Part shown: positions 1 to 12,104 of the stretch, piece by piece
Position numbering within the stretch: the stretch's first letter is position 1
Layout of the letters: each line of letters begins with the position of its first letter
Source of the DNA: Conchocele bisecta
Taxonomy: Eukaryota; Mollusca; Bivalvia; Lucinida; Thyasiridae
Direction of reading: 5' to 3'
Assembly (NCBI GenBank): GCA_029237695.1
Contig: CM055280.1
Coordinates: 35,064,616-35,128,615 of the forward strand
Length of the DNA stretch: 64,000 bases
Program-made: the position numbers and the translations under genes
The notes under the pieces: model-generated
The model's input: the letters and a program-made list of their open reading frames with translations, nothing else
What the model was told of the DNA's origin: nothing
The model's database searches: none

Positions 1-2
1 AG

Positions 3-1471
3 GTCAAAGAGCTAACGGGTACACGGGATTTGTTTGGACGTCTTCTCTACCTCTCTGTAACTCATGATCTGGATTTGTCACTGGTACTCTCATATCCACT
101 GACCCCAATCCCTTTATCGCTGGGCCATGTAGACGGAGTCAAGCACATAACTGAAAAATCAAAGTTGATGCACGAACTGGAGAGCAGATTGGAATCACCC
201 CATCCAACATCGGTTGATTGTGCAGTGTTTGATGCCATGTTTGTGGTACAGAGTCTGGGTGTCATTCCTGCAACATACGGTGGAATTGCCAACCTTATCT
301 TATCAAGAATATTGATAGCAGACAGAGTAGATTTTGTATGTGACACGTATACGGATGCCCGACCATCAAGGATGTAGAACGTGCTGACCGTGGTGCGCCT
401 GCTTCCAGTATTGAGTATGTTATCACGGGATCAGAGCAAAACATACCAAAAGAATTCAATACGTTGCTAAAATACTCGAACTACAAGAAAGCATTGCTGG
501 ATTTCCTTGCAGAAGAGTGGAAACAGCCAACTTATGCACCCATAATTGGACAGCGCGAACTTTATATTGGATTGGGTGATCATGCATGGCTATACACGTG
601 TGAAAGCGGCATTGTTACAAGACAGCCTGTCTCTGTATTGAGATGTTCCCATTACGAGGCTGACACCAGAGTAGTATGGCACATTAAACACAAATCGGAG
701 ACAAATACTGACGCCCAATCGAATGTCGTTGTGCGATGTGATGACACAGACATACTGGTGACACTGCTCGTGCACGTAGCAAATATGCCTGTCCATATTT
801 GGATGGATGTCGGGAAAAGTGGTAACAATACGCGTCGTTACATTGATGTGACATTACTAGCAAGTCATCTAGGTTCAGACATGACACAAGCCCTACCGGG
901 ATTCCATGCATTTACTGGATGCGATTACACCGCCGCTTTTTTCAGAAAGGGAACGGTAAGACCTCTATCAATCATGGAAAAGGGCGATTTTGTCACAAGC
1001 TTTGGAATGCTCGGGGAATCAGAAACGTTACCTCCTACAGTCATTGTGCAACTGGAATCGTTTACTTGCACAGTGTATGGAAACTCGCGACTGAATTCCA
1101 CTAACGAGGCAAGGTATTCTCTGTTCTGTGATAAATTATCTCCAAAATGTCATGCACAACCGATGGACAAAATAAAGAAGGTTGAACCGAGTATGCTTCC
1201 ACCTTCAAAGCCAGCATCGATGCAGAAAATTAAAAGGGCAAACTTGGTAGCTTCGATGTGGAAGGGGGCAAATAAAGAAACGCCATGTACTTGGAAACCA
1301 GAAAACAACGGTTGGAAACTTACCAACAGATAGTATGAACTGTTCTGGTATGACTCAAATCAAATGCCAGATACAGTTTGCTCACATATTGACGAGGACG
1401 TATTAGCCGAGGAAGACGACACAGTACAAGACTACTGTTCGTCGTCAGATGAATCTGACAGTAGCGAATAA
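3..1471 (+). pseudogene. Academ-type transposon protein, C-terminal part with FEN1/XPG-like nuclease motifs (broken)
   Basis: The reading frame is open from the window edge, so the 5' part lies outside. It runs to about 355, shifts frame, and continues to a TAG at 1331-1333. Beyond that TAG the same frame stays open to TAA at 1469-1471 and encodes an acidic Ser/Asp/Glu-rich tail, so the TAG is probably a disruption. The second block carries three acidic motifs spaced as in the XPG-I/FEN1 nuclease core: YEADTR, DDTDILV and FTGCDY. The same motifs recur in the minus-strand gene at 7,247-8,483, so the two are homologous but well diverged. From what I know of the Academ superfamily, its proteins combine a transposase with an XPG-like nuclease; that assignment is inference. 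No Cys-rich C-terminus is present here, unlike the second copy. A host XPG/FEN1 gene is unlikely because there are no introns and the paralogue lies inside inverted repeats. Confidence 0.7.
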
Positions 1472-2640
1472 GCTATGCAGGCAATACAAAAGAAACAAAA
1501 GACCCACACAACAACACACTCACTATACGACCAACACAACGACAGTGCCAGCAGTCAAATGCAACACATAATAGCAACGCTTCTATGCAATGATGTACGA
1601 CTGCAATGGTACAGCTTGGAACAGTCATTGAGGTGAATATCACTGGGGCTGTAAAACCTAGTTAGTGCGGCGCCGCCATGTCAAAGAGCAGCACAAGATA
1701 AAAACGGTACATATATAAAGTTATGTATGTCATTTAGAAACTGGCGATATTCTGTACCAATGTATAGTTGATTGGATTATCAAATGAATAACATACATTG
1801 ACATAAATAGTCGTTTTTAGTTTATCACATATGCTCGTACTAGACGAAAAACGAGATCCAAACTAAACCCATTCCTAAGAAATGGCGGCCATCTTTAAAT
1901 ATAACAGCATTTTTTTAAATATCATATTTTATTGTAGAATGTATCAACACACAGACGGGCACTCATACAATCTAAATCGAATCATGTTACTGTCTGTATA
2001 TTTCGAAACAAATAGTACTGGCAGACATGTTTTACGTATATGAATTGCACGCGTATTTGCACTACACTCTATTACCAGGAGTTATACGACATAATTTCTT
2101 TAAATGATTCACACTAAACACACCACATTCACTATTACTAACTAGTAGACACGATGTATCAACTTTAAATCGCAGAATATGTCTTTATTATACTAAACAT
2201 GATAACCTAATGCCAATTTTTGATGGAAACACACTTTTTATGGCGGCCATTTTGAATTTGGTCGCCACTTTGTTTTATTATTGTTATTATCACTTGAATA
2301 AATATAACAATAATGTATGGCGCACTAATGTGTGAATAAATAAATAAAACAAAGGAACATTTGGTCATGTGTTACTAGGTTTGTTTGTATCTCGGTTTTC
2401 ATAATTTCGGCGAGAACTCGCGAGATAAAACGAGATCTACAGAAAAATTGCACAGGTTTGTGCACTTAAGACGCGCATTTTTGAAAACTAGAGAAAATTT
2501 CCTATAAGAAGCAACCTTCAGACTTTTGGAACACGACAGTCAAATAAAAGTCTCTGGGCTCCCGGACCATAAAGGTATGTATAAAGTTTGATGACTGTAG
2601 CTGATAAGGTGTTGAAGTAATGACCGTAACACGAAAACTT
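1472..2640. other. Non-coding 3' flank of the first Academ-like element
   Basis: AT-rich sequence with no credible coding frame. Two copies of the palindromic word ATGGCGGCCAT lie at about 1,881 and 2,239. The same word recurs in the terminal inverted repeats of the second Academ-like element, so part of this stretch may be the untranslated 3' end of the first one. I could not find a terminal repeat or target duplication. The sequence after about 2,350 is unassigned. Confidence 0.4.
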
Positions 2641-2849
2641 AACATGTTCAGTTTGTAGCATAGAAAGAAATAGAGTTTTACCTTGACCCTGGAGCCCGGA
2701 ATTTTTTTTAATAGTCCTATATTCATCTACATATCATAGTAAAGGTATGTATAAAGTTTGATGACTGTAGCTGATAAGGTGTTGAAGTAATGACCGTAAC
2801 ACGAAAACTTAACATTGAATGACGACGACGACGCCGACGACGACGACGA

Positions 2850-2882
<33 letters not shown>

Positions 2883-2940
2883 CGACGACGGAAAAGCAAA
2901 ACCTATGTCTCGCTTTCTGCTTCGCGGGCGAGACAATAAA
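2641..2940 (+). mobile_element. HINE-like element, 3' portion, hairpin type a
   Basis: A unique body (about 2,641-2,814) is followed by a GAC/GCC trinucleotide run (2,817-2,890) and then an 8-bp perfect stem, TGTCTCGC at 2,906-2,913 with GCGAGACA at 2,928-2,935. The same body, trinucleotide run and hairpin occur at 61,370-61,644. A short stretch of the body also appears twice here (about 2,571-2,637 and 2,742-2,814). A microsatellite followed by a terminal hairpin is a hallmark of Helentron-associated non-autonomous elements. No protein is encoded; the poly-Asp/Ala frame through the repeat is an artefact. Confidence 0.6.
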
Positions 2941-3347
2941 ACCTATATGAATATTACTCAGGATTGTCTGAAGTTTTCATTTATACCCAGAAAGTACACA
3001 TGTACACAATATTTACCTGTTCAGGTGAGATTACAGGTGAACGTTTGGCAAAATTACAGGTAAGTCACAGGTAAGTCTCTGTAGGGTGTAGTGTTGACCT
3101 TCAATACTTGTAGAAGTTGGGGGTTGGAGCCAATAGTCATATTTCATAATTATTTTATAATAATAAAGAGAATCCAGGTAAATCCAGGTGAGTTTATAGT
3201 AAAGGTACGCATCACATTTTCCATCAAGAAATTGTCAAATTATTTGTTTACATGTAAATTATAGCTTCTTGCCATAGTACTATGGAACCAAATATAATGT
3301 CAAGTTATTACATAAACTGATGTATGTTTGTGACAACACCTGAGGCT
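2941..3347. other. Non-coding flank 3' of the piggyBac gene
   Basis: AT-rich, with four clustered ACAGGTAAGT- or CAGGTGAG-like words between 3,020 and 3,200. I searched for a TTAA-CCC left end of the piggyBac element and did not find one. The left end is therefore lost, or diverged past recognition. Confidence 0.4.
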
Positions 3348-5182
3348 TCAGTCAGACTCTGATCCACTGCTCTCACCAACATTTGCCTCAGGTATAAGGG
3401 CGGCTCGGTAGTGCTTCACGGAATGGTACACTCGGAAACAATCTGGTACACACAGGGCTTTTTGACAGTCTGGACACCAAAATCTTGTCTGTTTCCTGTG
3501 GAATCCATGTCTCTTCTTCTTAGGCAGGTTGCATGCAACACAGTCATGACAAGGGCGCTGTTTTTTCACACCTGGTTTAGGTGGAATGCAGTCTGGGAAA
3601 TGCCTTGCTGTCAGGCGGGCTGGCATGTCGTCTATGATCTTTCTGCCGGCAGATGTTGATGGTTTGGGTGCATTTGGAGACTCTGCTAGAAAGGCCTGGC
3701 ACATTGACATACGAAATTCGTAGTGGTCCATCTTCTTGTCATCAGTGCCAAACTTTCTGTACAATGTGTATGCATTGATGGTACATAAGTTGAGAAGGTG
3801 AAAGAAATTTTTTTTGTACCATTTGACTGTTTTGCGCAGACATGAATAGTTCTGATTCATCTGATCGGATAAATCGACACCCCCCATATTTGTACAATAG
3901 TCGACAATACATGTAGGTTTTGTCATGGGGGCATTTGTTGTTCTGTCAACTTTGCTAAGAACAGACAGACACTGTTGCTTCGTGTATTGTTGACAGCATG
4001 TATACATCTCTTTTATCAAAATATCTGACAGCAAGCATGTTGTCGTTCCGGCGAAAAATACACTGCGACTTTTTTAGTTTCTTTTTTTTGATAGAAGTTG
4101 GTACCCCTCTCCTGTTCTTTCTTAGTGTGCCACAGGCATAAGTGTTCAGCAACGGAAGTTCATTGAACAGTTCAGGGGCATTATAGAAATTATCCAAATA
4201 CACGTGGTGACCATTTTGAAGCAGACCGCATTTACACAACAATCCAATTACAATTTGTGTGGTTCTACCAAGATCGTCATCTAGTTCCAGGAGCTCACAG
4301 AATTGTGAACATGATGTTTCCAAATCACCAGTATGAATGTCAAATCCCAAGCAATATCCCGAGCTCGACTCACACACCTGATATAGTTTTATACCGAAAC
4401 GTGTCGGCTTTGCAGGGTTATATACGCGGAATCTAAGACGACCCTTCCATGCGCATGTTGCTTCGTCCAAACTAAGATTTCTATTTGGTGAATACACATT
4501 TATAAAGTCATGTGTTATTTTAGTTATAAATGGACATATTTTGTGTAACGGATCAAATCCAGACTGGCCTCGAGGAATTTCATTTGCATTATCAGAGACA
4601 TGAAAATTGCTCAATAGATTGAAAACGATCTCGGCTCATATTCTTTCGAAAAAAAGTAGTGTTATGTGTGTCATGGCTTGACCAGTACTTTTCCAAATCT
4701 TTTTTCACCACCAACGCCATGGCAATTACCAAACTCAGAAAAACTTTCATCTCTTCGAGTGTCACAGGTTGCCATTTCTTTTGACGAGAATGGGGGCGAA
4801 ACGTCCCAGCCAAATTTGCGGCTTCCGACCGACGTTCTGCGTATAAATTTGTCTGTGTAACTAAATTTTCTATACAATCATCATCTATAAACAGTTTGAA
4901 AAAGTTTATCGGGTCATTCTCGTCCATTTCGACGTTCAATTTTTCATTCCCAGTGAAAGGGGCATTTGTTGGGGCCGAATCAACTTTGCTCCAGCCAGCA
5001 TCGATGTCCGAAGCTGATTCGCGGTCATTTTCCGGACAATAATCGGTCATCGGAACATTTCGAATAACATCACCGACTCCTAGTTGTATGTCATCCAGAC
5101 CAAATCCTTCGAAATCCGCGTCTTCATCGCTAGAATCAAAATTCACGGCCTCGCTATCTTCGTCAAAAATATTTTCCGCCAT
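3348..5182 (-). pseudogene. piggyBac-family transposase (PGBD4-like), two frameshifts
   Basis: A DDD transposase of cut-and-paste elements that target TTAA. Three overlapping minus-strand blocks cover a near full-length protein of about 610 residues. Block 1 (5,182-4,592) starts MAENIFDED and is acidic, as usual for the family; I chose this ATG because it directly precedes the acidic N-terminus. Block 2 (4,614-3,955) carries the first catalytic Asp in SLDEAT (residue 50 of the block) and the second in YLDNFYN (141). Block 3 (4,034-3,348) carries the third in GGVDLSDQM (54) and ends in the Cys/His-rich zinc-binding tail (CHDCVAC ... WCPDCQKALCVPDC). One frame break lies at about 4,600-4,615. 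The other lies at about 3,960-3,975, inside a GTCT repeat where slippage is plausible. All three catalytic residues are intact, so decay is mild or the breaks are consensus errors. Confidence 0.92.
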
Positions 5183-5448
5183 TTTATTTACAGAATTTCT
5201 GGAAAACACTGATCGCTAAATTTAGAAACAAATTACTACTCTCCATTCATTTATTTTGATAATAATTGGCTACAATATAACTTTATCCAATCAGAATTGA
5301 TTTTACAACTGCTTCTAAATATAACTTACCGAAATTCCGTGTGTAATTGCTCATTTCCAAAGCACTACGTCACGCACCTGCTAAGGCGTGTAGACGCGAC
5401 TAGCAACAGTGGACTTGATTTTACAGCGAGTAGCGGGCGAAGGGTTAA
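3348..5448 (-). mobile_element. piggyBac transposon with one recognisable TTAA end
   Basis: Upstream of the transposase start, the plus strand reads TAGCGGGCGAAGGGTTAA at 5,431-5,448. On the minus strand this is a TTAA followed by CCCTTCGCCCGCTA, a typical piggyBac terminus beginning CCC next to the TTAA target. The opposite terminus was not found beyond the stop codon at 3,348. Just outside the end, a 19-20 bp unit is tandemly duplicated (about 5,470-5,510). Confidence 0.6.
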
Positions 5449-5530
5449 CAGAGATTTTAACCATTCAGTTAAGGATTTAACAGTCCGTTAAGGATTTAAC
5501 AGTCCGTTAAGCTAACGGATGTTTTGAACA

Positions 5531-6600
5531 ACCGGGCCCAGGAGTCTACTCTAACTGGAACCACATTAGAGCTGGTGTTCCACAAGGTTCCATCCTCGGA
5601 CCATTGTTATTTCTCTTATACATAAATGATATTGTTATGGACATTATCTCCAATATACGCCTCTTCGCTGATGACACCAGCTTATACCTTATTGTAGACA
5701 CTCCCGAAACTGCTACTAGGACCATTCATTCCGATCTTAAAACTATTACCAATTGGTCTGTAAGTGGCTTGTAACATTTAACCCTAAGAAGACAGAATCA
5801 CTACTTATATCACGGAAACGTAACAGTCACCAGCACATTCCCCAATATCGATGAATAATGTTAATGTTTCAGAAGCTGAGAGCCACAAACACCTCGGTAT
5901 ATACTTTAACAATGAAGGAACATGGCATCAACATATAGAATATATAACGGAAAGCATGGTGTAGAATATACATTATGAGAAAACGATAAATACATTCGAA
6001 ATAATTTACCTTTCCTTTATTAGACCTCTGTTAGAATATACTGATATCGTATGGGATAATTGTACTCAATATGAGAAAGATGGATTGGAAAAAATCCAAA
6101 TTGAAGCTGCCCGTATAGCTACAGGTGCAACTCGGCTAATTTCAATCGATTCATTATATGCTGAAATTTGCTGGGAAACATTAGAAAATAGACGACATTC
6201 ACATAAACTGTCGCTTTTTTACAAAATGAAAAACGGCATTTCACCTCATTACCTTGTAGATATCCTTCCGCCTCAAGCAGACACTTTAAGAAATGCTGAC
6301 AACCTACAGACCATACGATCCAGAACAACTCTCTTTTATAACTCATTTCTTCCCTCTTCAGTCTGAGACTGGAACTCTATGTCGGAAAACACACGGAATG
6401 CTCCTTCACTTAGTTGTTTTAAAACCAAAATAAAAACAATCACAGACAAGGTTCCAAGTTATTATTACAGTGGTCAACGACATATGCAAGTAATACATAC
6501 ACGACTCCAGACAAAATGCAGTGCTCTTAACTATGACCTATGTTGCAAAAATATTGTTGAATCACCAAATTGTATCTGTGGTCAAGTTGAAAATGCCACT
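5531..6600 (+). pseudogene. Non-LTR retrotransposon reverse transcriptase, 5'-truncated and frameshifted
   Basis: Conserved RT core motifs are readable in order: [14 protein letters not shown], then [11 protein letters not shown] with the catalytic FADD, then [16 protein letters not shown] in another frame (break near 5,763). HLGIYF and FIRPLLEYTDIVWDNCT follow, then EAARIATGATRLISI and the C-terminal region ending near CICGQ (about 6,590). Further breaks include stops near 5,960 and an in-frame TGA at 6,364-6,366. Nothing upstream of the RT core is present, which fits the 5' truncation usual for non-LTR elements. Homology stops at about 6,595, where the Academ-like transposon begins. The clade (CR1/Jockey-like) cannot be fixed by eye. 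Confidence 0.85.
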
Positions 6601-6617
6601 ACTGTTTCTCCTGTCCA

Positions 6618-6915
6618 AGTAGCGAGGCAGATAACAGCAATATTTGATAGGAATCGTGCAAATGATGATACAAGCATCAAATTTGGCACACTTGTTCTCC
6701 AAGTCATACTAATCAAATCTGCCCGACTAGCCAACTGAAAATCCAAGATGGCGGCCATTTTTCAAGATGGCCGCCAAGTTAGCCACCCAAATTTGAGGTT
6801 TTGTCTAGAAATATTTGTAATTGTTCGATTTGCATGATCTAGGTGTGGATTCCTATGTTTCCAAGCATGCTGAAGTGGATTTTCCTGTTTATAAAGCACA
6901 CTGACACATATTTTT
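6618..6915. repeat. Left terminal inverted repeat of the Academ-like element
   Basis: From about 6,650 (GAATCGTGCAAATGATGATA) to the CACACTGACACATAT word at about 6,900-6,915, this is the reverse complement of the right end, with scattered substitutions. It holds a subterminal palindrome built of AAGATGGCGGCCAT and GATGGCCGCCA (about 6,749-6,775) that could form a hairpin. The outermost 30 bp match the other arm only weakly. Confidence 0.75.
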
Positions 6916-7246
6916 TAAGATGGCCACCAGATTGTTAGTTTTTTATCACGTAAACTTTGTTTTGTGGAGCCTCTGTTGTATTTTGCGTTATTTTCCTATT
7001 TTTTATAGTTACTCTTTTTGTTGGGGACCGTACACCGCTGGTTAGGGAGTGCATTCTCTGCCACCTTGAAGGCTCTGTAACCACCGCTGTATCCGTGCCA
7101 TAGTTTATATTGAGTTTATATTGTTGTATTGTTACTGTTGTGTTGGTTCTGCTTATTTTCCCCCTTAGGATTTATTACTCTATTTTGCCCTGGGTAGTAA
7201 ATGTTCAAACTATGCATAGCATGCCACTCCACTGGTCCTCCAGCTG
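6916..7246. other. Non-coding 3' flank inside the Academ-like element
   Basis: Unique AT-rich sequence between the left inverted repeat and the stop codon of the transposon protein. It is presumably the 3' untranslated region of a minus-strand transcript. No motif stands out. Confidence 0.4.
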
Positions 7247-8483
7247 CTACTGTTCACATATGCAGCTGCAGAGTGATGTGCAGGGAAGCTCTGACTTGAA
7301 GCACTTGCATCTTCCTTTGCAATCTTTCTTACAGGAACACTTCGTCAGTTCCTGACAACTCGCTGCAATAGGGGGAAGTGTTGTCCAACATATCTGCCAT
7401 GTCTTTCCTTTCTGTGTCCACCCCCATTCAGCGGGACTGCTCGTGTCTGGATTGGAGATGGTTGCCTGGCCCCAGATGATCCCAGCCTGATAGGCTGCAC
7501 ACTTTGCATGTTCTCTGAGGGCTGCCTGTGTTGGTGGAATAGAGTTATACGGCCTCTGCTTGCGGGCAAAAATATCTAGTCTTGCTTCGTCCACACCAGT
7601 GGCTGCGCTCGATCTGTCGTACATGATGACAACAAATCTCTCCAGCCTTTGCAGGTCAATATCACGAATCAATGTTGGATGCTGGCTGAGATTAGTGAAT
7701 GCTTCCGAAACATCATCAAATACGTTCCAAGTCTGCCATGCAGATTTCTTCACTTTTCCACGGAAGGCAGACACGACGTCGCATCCAGTGAACGCATGAC
7801 AATATGGGATACCTCTAGCTTTCTGTAGCCCTATTGCGGAAACTATCATGGACTGGGATCCATCGCATTTTGGCTCCTTGGCCAAATGCAATCCACATCT
7901 TCTCAAGACCTAGTTCATGTAAGGATGGCAGTACAGATATTGCTATGACTAGCACGTCCGTGTCATTGGCCTGAATGATAATGGACTTGCTCCCGTCAGT
8001 GGTTGCATCCCTGGCGTGTACAAATATGTGACTGTCTGCTTCTTCATGACAACATGGGGACACAGCATCCAGAGACTTCATTGTGTTGCTAATGGCATCT
8101 TCTCCCTTTGTGACGATGACTGTGCTTGTCGTCTCTGCTTCACACATCTTTTCCGCAAGGAAATGAAACAGCTCAGTCTTGTTGCTGGCGTCACGTAGGA
8201 AGATTTGCCAGTTACCTGGTGTCATACTCGTTCCTGTCACTCTTCTTCTGATTCCTTGCCCCCTTCTCAACCTCGTCTCGGATTTCAGACTTTACTTCTT
8301 GTACACATCAAAGACTACGTCCACCCGCCCGTACCTGGCACCATAGGATTCCACCTTTGGGACGATGTCTTCTTTAGCATAGTCATCAAATGTCTTTGAA
8401 GTACGTGGAGGTAAAGCATTGATAAGTGCTGAGCCATCAATGATGATTGCATCTCCCGTCGGTTCTCTGTCTGGGATGTTCAC
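7247..8483 (-). pseudogene. Academ-like protein, block 4: XPG/FEN1-like nuclease domain and Cys-rich C-terminus
   Basis: Three pieces of one gene. 8,483-8,292 contains the N-terminal nuclease strand IIIDGSALINALPP and VDVVFDVY, then an in-frame TAA. 8,270-7,815 continues in the same frame with RRGQGIRRR and the acidic motifs HEEAD (residues 75-79) and NDTDVLV (102-108). 7,906-7,247, after a frameshift near 7,850, has CHAFTGCDVVSAF with Asp43. E-x-D, D-T-D and G-C-D occupy the order and spacing of FEN1/XPG metal-binding residues. The C-terminus has about ten Cys in KCSCKKDCKGRCKCF and the following CTSLCSC, like a CXC-type zinc module. The inferred role is a nuclease fused to the transposase. 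Expression and activity cannot be judged from sequence. Confidence 0.75.
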
Positions 8484-9310
8484 TTGCGCTTCCAGAATTT
8501 CAACCAGCTGTGACTTCTGACACTTAGAGATGCAGGGTATGACTGATTCTCATGCTTGAAGAATTCTTGTAAGTCACACTGTCTGCTCTGGGACGAGATG
8601 AACGGTCGCGAGAATAACTTACAGTCGTCTTTCAGAAGTTTCTCCTTAGACATTTTCTCAGCCTGCTCTTGTTTGAAGAAAGAAACAATGTTTTTCTTGA
8701 TTGGATGATAGAAAGGACTTTCTCTTTCATCCTCTAGCCCCTCCATGAATGAATGGAACTGCTCTTTGCCCCGCTGGTGATGTGTAGCTACCATTTCAGT
8801 TAGAGCTGGGTCTGAGATGTTCTTCGTGTCTAGCACCAGCAGGTCGGCTGATTCTTCTTGGAATGGGTTGCCCATCTCCTGCATCACTGCAGAGAGTGAT
8901 TTCACCTTTTCAAAGAAAGATTTCTGGGCACTTAGTGTCTGCTCATGGTGTCTGCTGCTGTAGGTGGCATCTTTCATACCAGATATGGCCTCGTATCCAG
9001 CTACTAAACGACTAACTTCGGGTCCAGCGACCATCCACCTACGAAGTGCTGACGGGTCTTCTGTCACACCAATTACTCCCCCGTCACCTTTGATCACTGC
9101 ATTATTGTGCTCTTGTGCTTGGTCGATCGCAATGGCAGAGAATTCTCTTTTTGACTTGTGGATGGCAAAGTTCCCTTTGTGAAACTCCCTGGCCACATCT
9201 GGATGTTGTTGCTCAAGTGACATCATATCTCGTAGGTGAATTGGGATCCATCGCGCATAGTTGACATTGTTAGTCGCAAAGAAGTAATGCACCAGTTCTG
9301 AGTGCTTCAC
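8480..9310 (-). pseudogene. Academ-like protein, block 3: end of the putative DDE core
   Basis: A 276-residue frame beginning inside the preceding block. Key motifs are NYARWIPIHLRDM (residues 17-29), AIAIDQAQEHNNAVIKG (60-74) and LRRWMVAGPE (89-98). Glu67 in the DQAQEHNNA word is my candidate for the acidic E of a DDE triad, the two Asp being in the upstream block. The remainder is a charged helical region with no recognised motif. The 5' overlap at 9,270-9,310 and the 3' overlap near 8,480 each need a single-base frame change to join the neighbours. Confidence 0.65.
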
Positions 9311-10592
9311 GGTACAAGTTGAAGTCTCCTCTGAATGAGCGGATCAGGGTGAATATGGTGAGCTCCATGTCCAGCACCAGACTCCAGAACTGGAACTGCA
9401 GACTCTCTTTCCTCCGTTGTTCACACCAATCTTCAAAGGTTATATCTGATATGCTAGACTCTTCAGAGAGATGATCATGATATGCCTTTTTCATCAGTTT
9501 GTACAAGCTGCATGCAGTGATCTGGTGTGCTCGTCTCGTCCTGGTGACACTGGATGCAGACAGGTAAGACTCTGCTGTACCAGATGAGGCCACCTCTGCT
9601 TCAACAATGGCACTGGTCCAGCCACTGTCACGTAGTAATGTTCCTATCGATCTCAGTGCAGCCATTTCTATCACAAACTCTCCATATTCGGGCCACTTCC
9701 ATTGTATTTGTTTTGCCAAAGCATACAACGGTTGGTCAGCAGCAATGACAGGTGTCTGCCCTGGGTTCAGGAAAACCACTGTATCACAGACCTTAGCCAT
9801 GGCATGCTTGATCGTTGCAACAGAGTGAGCCTGGTCTCGCCACATAGGCATCATTGCTGAAATGCTCACTTCAAATGGATGGCTCCTTTTCTGCGTTGCA
9901 TGGTGGGCTGACCATGTGATGCTGACTGCATCAGCCACATCTTCAGTGAGGAAGACTTCCTCCAACCAAGAATATTCTTCTCTCAAGTGTGACCAGATCG
10001 ACTCGGGTGCTGGAGAAGGATTGGGGTTTTTCGTGATGTATGCTGGTCGAATATTGGTGTATGCTTCTGGAAGGTCTGGAACTTTCTTAACCTTCATTCC
10101 CGACTCTAGTTTGAGCGGCTCACGTTCATCGCCAGCATGTTCAGTGCTTGGATGTTGGAAAATGGAAACACTTGTATCATGGAAAGATGTTTGAGCTGTG
10201 GTCGCAGTCGGATTATGATCTATGTTGTCCACTGCTGCAGTTGTGAACAACTGCTTTCTCAAGACTGGAGGACATATTACTCCATCTTCCACATACTGTG
10301 CAACAACTGCTTCTCCTAACTGTGCGGATATTTCTAGGACTCTGTCGTATGATATGCTGAGCCCATTCTCATGGAGCATTTCAATAATTTGTCTTTTCAT
10401 TGTCTTGGCGAACACATACAGGCCCATGTAGACTGCAAAAGGTGGCTCACGGTCCCTGGAATGCCTGTGGACATCCGTCCCTTGCTTATATTTGGCAAAG
10501 CAGTTGTTTTGTAGGAGTTGTGATATAGAAAGGTCAGATTTTGATGCTCCATGCTGGAGTTGGGACTTGATGTCTGCACCATGTTCGATCAT
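9270..10592 (-). pseudogene. Academ-like protein, block 2: putative transposase core
   Basis: A 440-residue open frame, the longest intact piece of the element. Motifs are AAVDNIDHNP (residues 119-128, Asp122/125), PVIAADQPLYALAK (281-294, Asp286) and ALRSIGTLLRDSGW (312-325). With Glu67 of the next block these would make a D-D-E set; that is inference from conservation-like patterning, not from an alignment. The family often appears in marine invertebrate protein sets as a long uncharacterised protein. The frame joins the upstream zinc-binding block through a shift near 10,640. Confidence 0.65.
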
Positions 10593-10630
10593 GCATACAA
10601 ATTGCAGCAGTGACGGTGGTACAGCCTATT

Positions 10631-11611
10631 CTAGGTCTGTGTCGTGAGAGGTGCTGCTGAATTTTGACTTTTGGTGGAGCATGCTTCACCGTACTGGGAT
10701 GCTTGTGAGAGGATTGAGCCTACATCATTTTCAAAAGCCAGCAGAACATCTCGTCCTTGGCGATGAGCTTGCAGCTTGGGAATGTGAAAAAGCAGCCGGT
10801 CCTTAAGTCGAGTATGATGAACATCAGGCGATTCAACACCAATCTGCTCCAGCCTCTGCTTGTAAAGCATGGTCAAATCAGCAAGTTTCAAAATGAGTGG
10901 ATCTCTACTATCACTGGCATTTTTCATCTCACCTATGTAGGTGACTAGTTCGGAGAAAGCAATTGGATATGCTTCCTTCAAGTGCTCCTGTGATTTATCT
11001 TGCTCTTGCACCTTGAGGTAGGCTCGTTCTCGGTTATACAATGCCACCAAGCAGGCAGGGTGATATTTCAGTTCCTGTGCTATGACATCTCCTACACTTA
11101 GTTTGGCGAGGAGTTTTCGATCACTAAGTGTTTTTGCAGAATCATTTATTCTCTTATTCACTTGCATTGTCATTGCTTCTCTAAGCTCACCTCCTTTTGT
11201 TTTGCAAAGGAAACATTCTTGAGTTTTAGCTTCTTGGATATTTCGCGGGATCTTACTTCTACCGCCCTCATCACTAGTACCTGCAGGGGTTGATCTTTTC
11301 TCAGCTCTGTGTAACTTTGTGTTATAAAATAGTAGCCTGCAACTCACATGATATTGTGCCTTCTTTGGTCTCAATGTTTCATCTATCCCACCACCTTCGT
11401 CAAGTCTTGCAGGGTCTAGCTTGATTGGTAGGGCATTGAGTGAGTAAAACAGTGGGATATTCGTTGCCAGGTTCATATATCCATCACCACCTCTTCTGGT
11501 AGGATTGGCCTGGGGGGACTTAAGATCTTCTTTCTTAACCTCCTGACATAGGCAGCACTTGGTCCAGTCAGTGTTCCACGATTTTCCAGTAGAACTCGCT
11601 TCCATGGTCAA
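10631..11611 (-). pseudogene. Academ-like protein, block 1: N-terminal paired CCHC zinc-binding domain
   Basis: A 326-residue frame starting MTMEASSTGK at 11,611, the first Met after the AT-rich leader. Two similar modules are visible. The first is CCLC (19-22) with YHVSCRLLFYN (H88, C91). The second is CFLC (133-136) with KYHPACLVALYN (H184, C187). Each is C-x2-C ... H-x2-C, so the N-terminus looks like a duplicated zinc-binding domain, plausibly for binding the transposon ends. The C-terminal third is helical and charged. It joins block 2 after a frame change near 10,640; in the other frame a stop also lies close to the join. Confidence 0.65.
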
Positions 11612-12104
11612 TTCACAAGCCGAGGGATTATCTTTTTACCACTTGTGGAAATCGTATATATTTTAGCTGATAAGTAACATATTTGTGATAAATATCGCAT
11701 ATAGACCTTAACGCATTGGCAACGCTATCATTTATTCAGCATCCGTTAATGAAATTTCACAGCGGTGTTAGTCCATGTACAGAATGTACCTAAAATGCTG
11801 GGTTACCATTTCAGAATATATATCACCAAGGCAGAAGCCCGGTTCTAATAGATCGTTGTTCACATGGAAACGTATCGGTATGTGTCTGTATTATATATAA
11901 CCAGCAGTTTACCAGGGCGTGGCATATGCCGTGCACTAGCATCTTCTTGGAGTATATGAGAGTTGGGCCAGTGGTGAGGACCAGTACCAGTAGTCCATCC
12001 AATGGATGTGGCTGACTGCTGAAACAAAGGTACTACCTCTAACACTACACCCATACACACCATAGCCATGCAAACGTATACAAATCATAAACAAAAGTGA
12101 GAAA
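11612..12104. other. Leader of the Academ-like element
   Basis: AT-rich sequence between the start of the zinc-binding block and the right inverted repeat. The minus-strand promoter should lie here or in the repeat. I see no convincing TATA or initiator arrangement. Confidence 0.35.

Noticed and set aside
464..1333. Host XPG/FEN1 family gene
   Set aside because: Motifs are degenerate, there are no introns, and a paralogue sits inside transposon inverted repeats.
2815..3063. Open frame coding poly-Asp then poly-Ala
   Set aside because: It is a GAC/GCC microsatellite belonging to a HINE end; no conserved protein follows.
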